A stretch of 40,752 nt of DNA. It comes from a virus. Below the pieces are notes generated by a model. It worked only from the letters and a program-made list of their open reading frames with translations. It searched no databases and was not told where the DNA came from. Each line of letters starts with the position of its first letter. Position 1 is the first letter of the stretch. The stretch covers positions 1 through 40,752 of IMG/VR virus record IMGVR_UViG_3300007734_000685. One strand, written 5' to 3'. A program made the position numbers and the translations under genes. Below, piece after piece: positions 39,336 to 40,752 of the stretch.

Positions 39336-39715
39336 CTCAAGCCGCATTAATCAAAGCTTTGCAAAATGGACCATTGACTTCTAAAGAGGCAGAAGATTTG
39401 ACGGGTATGTCCAGATCTACTGTCCTGTCTACTGCTAAAAAAATGCGCTACAAGGGTGATTTAAGCACTGAGCAGGTCAGGATTGGCCGTTTTACAGTGG
39501 CTAGGTATACACTGGCAGAACACTTGATTGAAAACAAGAAAAGTAGTGTCCATGCTGACAAACTAAATCCCTTTGATATCAGGAATGCACAAGGTATATT
39601 TACACCTACAGAGTACAGAATAATGAACGCTCAAGCACGGAATTTCTACAAGGGCAATCCTACCTTTACCACTTACTCAAAGGCGGTTTCCAGTGAAAAC
39701 AACCGACAAATTTGA
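39332..39715 (+). CDS. Winged-helix DNA-binding protein, 127 aa
   Basis: Residues about 1-60 form a helix-turn-helix with wing: LIKALQNGPLTSKEAEDLTG, then MSRSTVLSTAKKMRYKGDLS as recognition helix and a strand hairpin (VRIGRFTVARYTLAE). The C-terminal half is polar without a ligand domain. Second gene of the early cluster beside divergent operator site 5, so a transcription regulator role is likely. Its end overlaps the next gene by 23 bases. Confidence 0.68.
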   Translation: MTQAALIKALQNGPLTSKEAEDLTGMSRSTVLSTAKKMRYKGDLSTEQVRIGRFTVARYTLAEHLIENKKSSVHADKLNPFDIRNAQGIFTPTEYRIMNAQARNFYKGNPTFTTYSKAVSSENNRQI

Positions 39716-39890
39716 CGCTGCCGTACAGTGTGCGGGTAAGCATCCCTTTCCGACATTTACGATAGCTGAGTCCACAATCAGTAAAAAAAGAGATAATTCT
39801 TTTCAGATTTACAAATGTGGACATTGTCATTTTTTCCATATTGGCCATTCAACGACCAACTATAGAAACTTGAAACGCAGTCAAAAATAG
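39693..39890 (+). CDS. Zinc-ribbon-like protein, 65 aa
   Basis: GTG start. The core YKCGHCHFFHIGHS (C42, C45 plus His) is the half-zinc-ribbon seen in many tiny phage proteins; the first half (MKTTDKFDAAVQCAGKHPFP) adds another Cys/His pair. It overlaps the HTH gene, and the promoter for the replication gene lies within its 3' end and beyond. Function unknown. Confidence 0.6.
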   Translation: MKTTDKFDAAVQCAGKHPFPTFTIAESTISKKRDNSFQIYKCGHCHFFHIGHSTTNYRNLKRSQK

Positions 39891-39898
39891 GTTATATT
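39870..39898 (+). promoter_or_regulatory. Strong sigma70-type promoter
   Basis: TTGAAA (39870-39875), exactly 17 bases, then TATATT (39893-39898): five of six consensus bases in each element. It partly overlaps the end of the zinc-ribbon gene and would start transcription near 39905, giving a leader of about 94 bases before the replication gene. Confidence 0.65.
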
Positions 39899-39904
39899 GT
39901 TTTG

Positions 39905-39998
39905 AAACACGGCTAGGTTTGGCTTGATCACCAGACCGAAAAGAGTTCCTCCCTCTCCTGCCGCAGTTTCTTTTAGGGGGCAGTAAAAGGCGAGTGTC
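39905..39998 (+). promoter_or_regulatory. Structured leader of the replication gene
   Basis: Contains the hairpin GGTTTGG-N8-CCAGACC (39916-39937, one G-U pair) and CTGCC pairing with GGCAG (39958-39962 with 39979-39983), then AAAAGGCG before the start codon. The layout recalls the leader at 8743, though without sequence similarity that I can see. It may regulate translation of the replication protein. Confidence 0.4.
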
Positions 39999-40751
39999 AT
40001 GCACTATTACCAGTTTCACATTGGTGACTATATGAGTCACACGAGGCATCTTTCTCTTTACGAGGATTTGGCTTACAGGCGGTTATTGGATTTCTATTTT
40101 CTACATGAGCAACCTATCAAACATAGGGATGTTGCCCGTCAGATCGGCATGAGAGAGCATGAAGAGGATGTTTTGACAGTCCTTAATGAATTCTTTTTAT
40201 CAACCCCAGAAGGCTTTGTTAACCCAAGGGCTGATAAGGAAATTAACCAATACAAAGAGTTTTCTGAAGCAGGAAAACGTGGGGCTGCTAAGAGGTGGTC
40301 AAAGCCCCCTGATGGGGAGGCTATTAGCCCCCCTAATGCTACCCCAATAGCAACCAATAACCATAAACCAATAACCAATAACCATAAACCAATAGATAAA
40401 GAAAACAAGCGAGGCTCACGCCTCTCTCAAGATTTTTGTTTACCAAATGAATGGAATTCTTGGGCAAGAAATGAAAGACCTGAATTAAATGTCTTGCAAA
40501 CTTTTGACAAATTTAAGGATTACTGGATTTCTTCACCTAAAGGGACAAAGCTTGATTGGTTTGCTACTTGGCGTAATTGGGTGAGAAGCACCAATGCGCC
40601 AAAAGTTAATCCTGCCGACATTGTGAGGGTCACAGTTCCATCAAAGAATGAGCCAGACCCTGCATTGGAAAAAATTAAAGCCGATGACAAAAAAGCAGTT
40701 CCTCCATCTTTAGAAGTTTTAGCAAAAATGGCTCAATTAAGGAGTAAATAA
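39999..40751 (+). CDS. DUF1376 replication-initiator/helicase-loader-type protein
   Basis: 250 residues. The N-terminal 95 match DUF1376 (MHYYQFHIGDYMSHTRHLSL, EDLAYRRLLDFYFLHEQP), a winged-helix domain found in phage replication proteins of the O/YdaU kind. A Pro/Asn-rich linker (about 100-140) contains a duplicated TNNHKPI. A conserved C-terminal segment follows (PNEWNSWARNERPELN ... FDKFKDYWISSPKGTKLDWF), the DnaT/O-like helicase-loading type motif ending in a Trp-rich helix. It would recognise the origin and recruit host DnaB. The 21-bp DNA repeats in the linker could be the origin. It is preceded by a good promoter and coupled to the methyltransferase after circularisation. Confidence 0.8.
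   Translation: MHYYQFHIGDYMSHTRHLSLYEDLAYRRLLDFYFLHEQPIKHRDVARQIGMREHEEDVLTVLNEFFLSTPEGFVNPRADKEINQYKEFSEAGKRGAAKRWSKPPDGEAISPPNATPIATNNHKPITNNHKPIDKENKRGSRLSQDFCLPNEWNSWARNERPELNVLQTFDKFKDYWISSPKGTKLDWFATWRNWVRSTNAPKVNPADIVRVTVPSKNEPDPALEKIKADDKKAVPPSLEVLAKMAQLRSK
40353..40394. repeat. Two perfect tandem 21-bp repeats in replication gene
   Basis: ACCAATAACCATAAACCAAT plus A occurs twice in direct succession (40353-40373 and 40374-40394), followed by an A-rich stretch. The repeats encode the TNNHKPI duplication of the linker. Iterons inside the initiator gene are the arrangement of the lambda O origin, so this is a candidate origin. Confidence 0.6.
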
Positions 40752-40752
40752 T
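40626..40752. repeat. Terminal redundancy, right copy
   Basis: Identical to bases 1-127; see the left copy. It contains the 3' end of the DUF1376 gene and its stop codon. Confidence 0.93.

Overview
The window is a complete, circularly closed genome of a short-tailed (podovirus-like) tailed phage. The first 127 bases are repeated exactly as the last 127, so the unique genome is about 40,625 bp and the replication gene at 39999 runs across the ends. The virion set (large terminase, P22-type portal, scaffold, SU10-type major capsid protein, SU10-type adaptor, nozzle-like tail protein, fibres, internal/ejection-type proteins) with no tape measure, tail tube or sheath indicates a podovirus. Several small-gene families (RusA, YbcO/DUF1364, DUF1376, the 'LAQPEQ/YTTPPQR' protein) are familiar from phages of Burkholderiales. 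A fairly AT-rich freshwater betaproteobacterium is therefore a plausible host, but this is inference. I see no integrase, DNA polymerase, RNA polymerase or tRNA.

Layout. (1) A rightward early/middle cluster starts at 39153, crosses the junction and ends at 5764. It holds an HTH protein, a zinc-ribbon protein, a DUF1376 replication-type protein, a DNA methyltransferase, RusA, a stand-alone RNA polymerase alpha-CTD-like protein, YbcO-like nuclease, a ferritin/Dps-like protein and many tiny ATGA-coupled genes. (2) A 400-bp convergent gap holds three tandem LexA-like boxes. (3) A leftward operon (7853 to 6169) ends in a sliding-clamp (DnaN)-like gene. (4) A 1-kb non-coding region (7854-8851) carries divergent promoters, large inverted repeats, a DnaA-box match and a structured, probably pseudoknotted leader. 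(5) A long rightward late block (8852-36131) covers packaging, head, tail/fibre, ejection proteins, lysis, a metallopeptidase-like protein and a phosphoesterase. (6) A leftward operon (39050 to 36140) encodes Sak3-type annealing protein, an SSB-like protein, MazG-like pyrophosphohydrolase and small regulators.

How it fits together. Replication appears to rely on host polymerases. The phage supplies a clamp, an initiator/loader-type protein, an SSB-like protein carrying an SSB-type acidic tail, an annealing protein and a resolvase. Transcription control seems to combine host sigma70-type promoters, a recurring operator (TWAGGG-N4/5-CCCTAW at five intergenic sites), several other palindromes, and possibly the alpha-CTD-like protein acting on host RNA polymerase or UP elements. 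These two regulatory elements and the pseudoknotted leader are the most unusual parts of the window.
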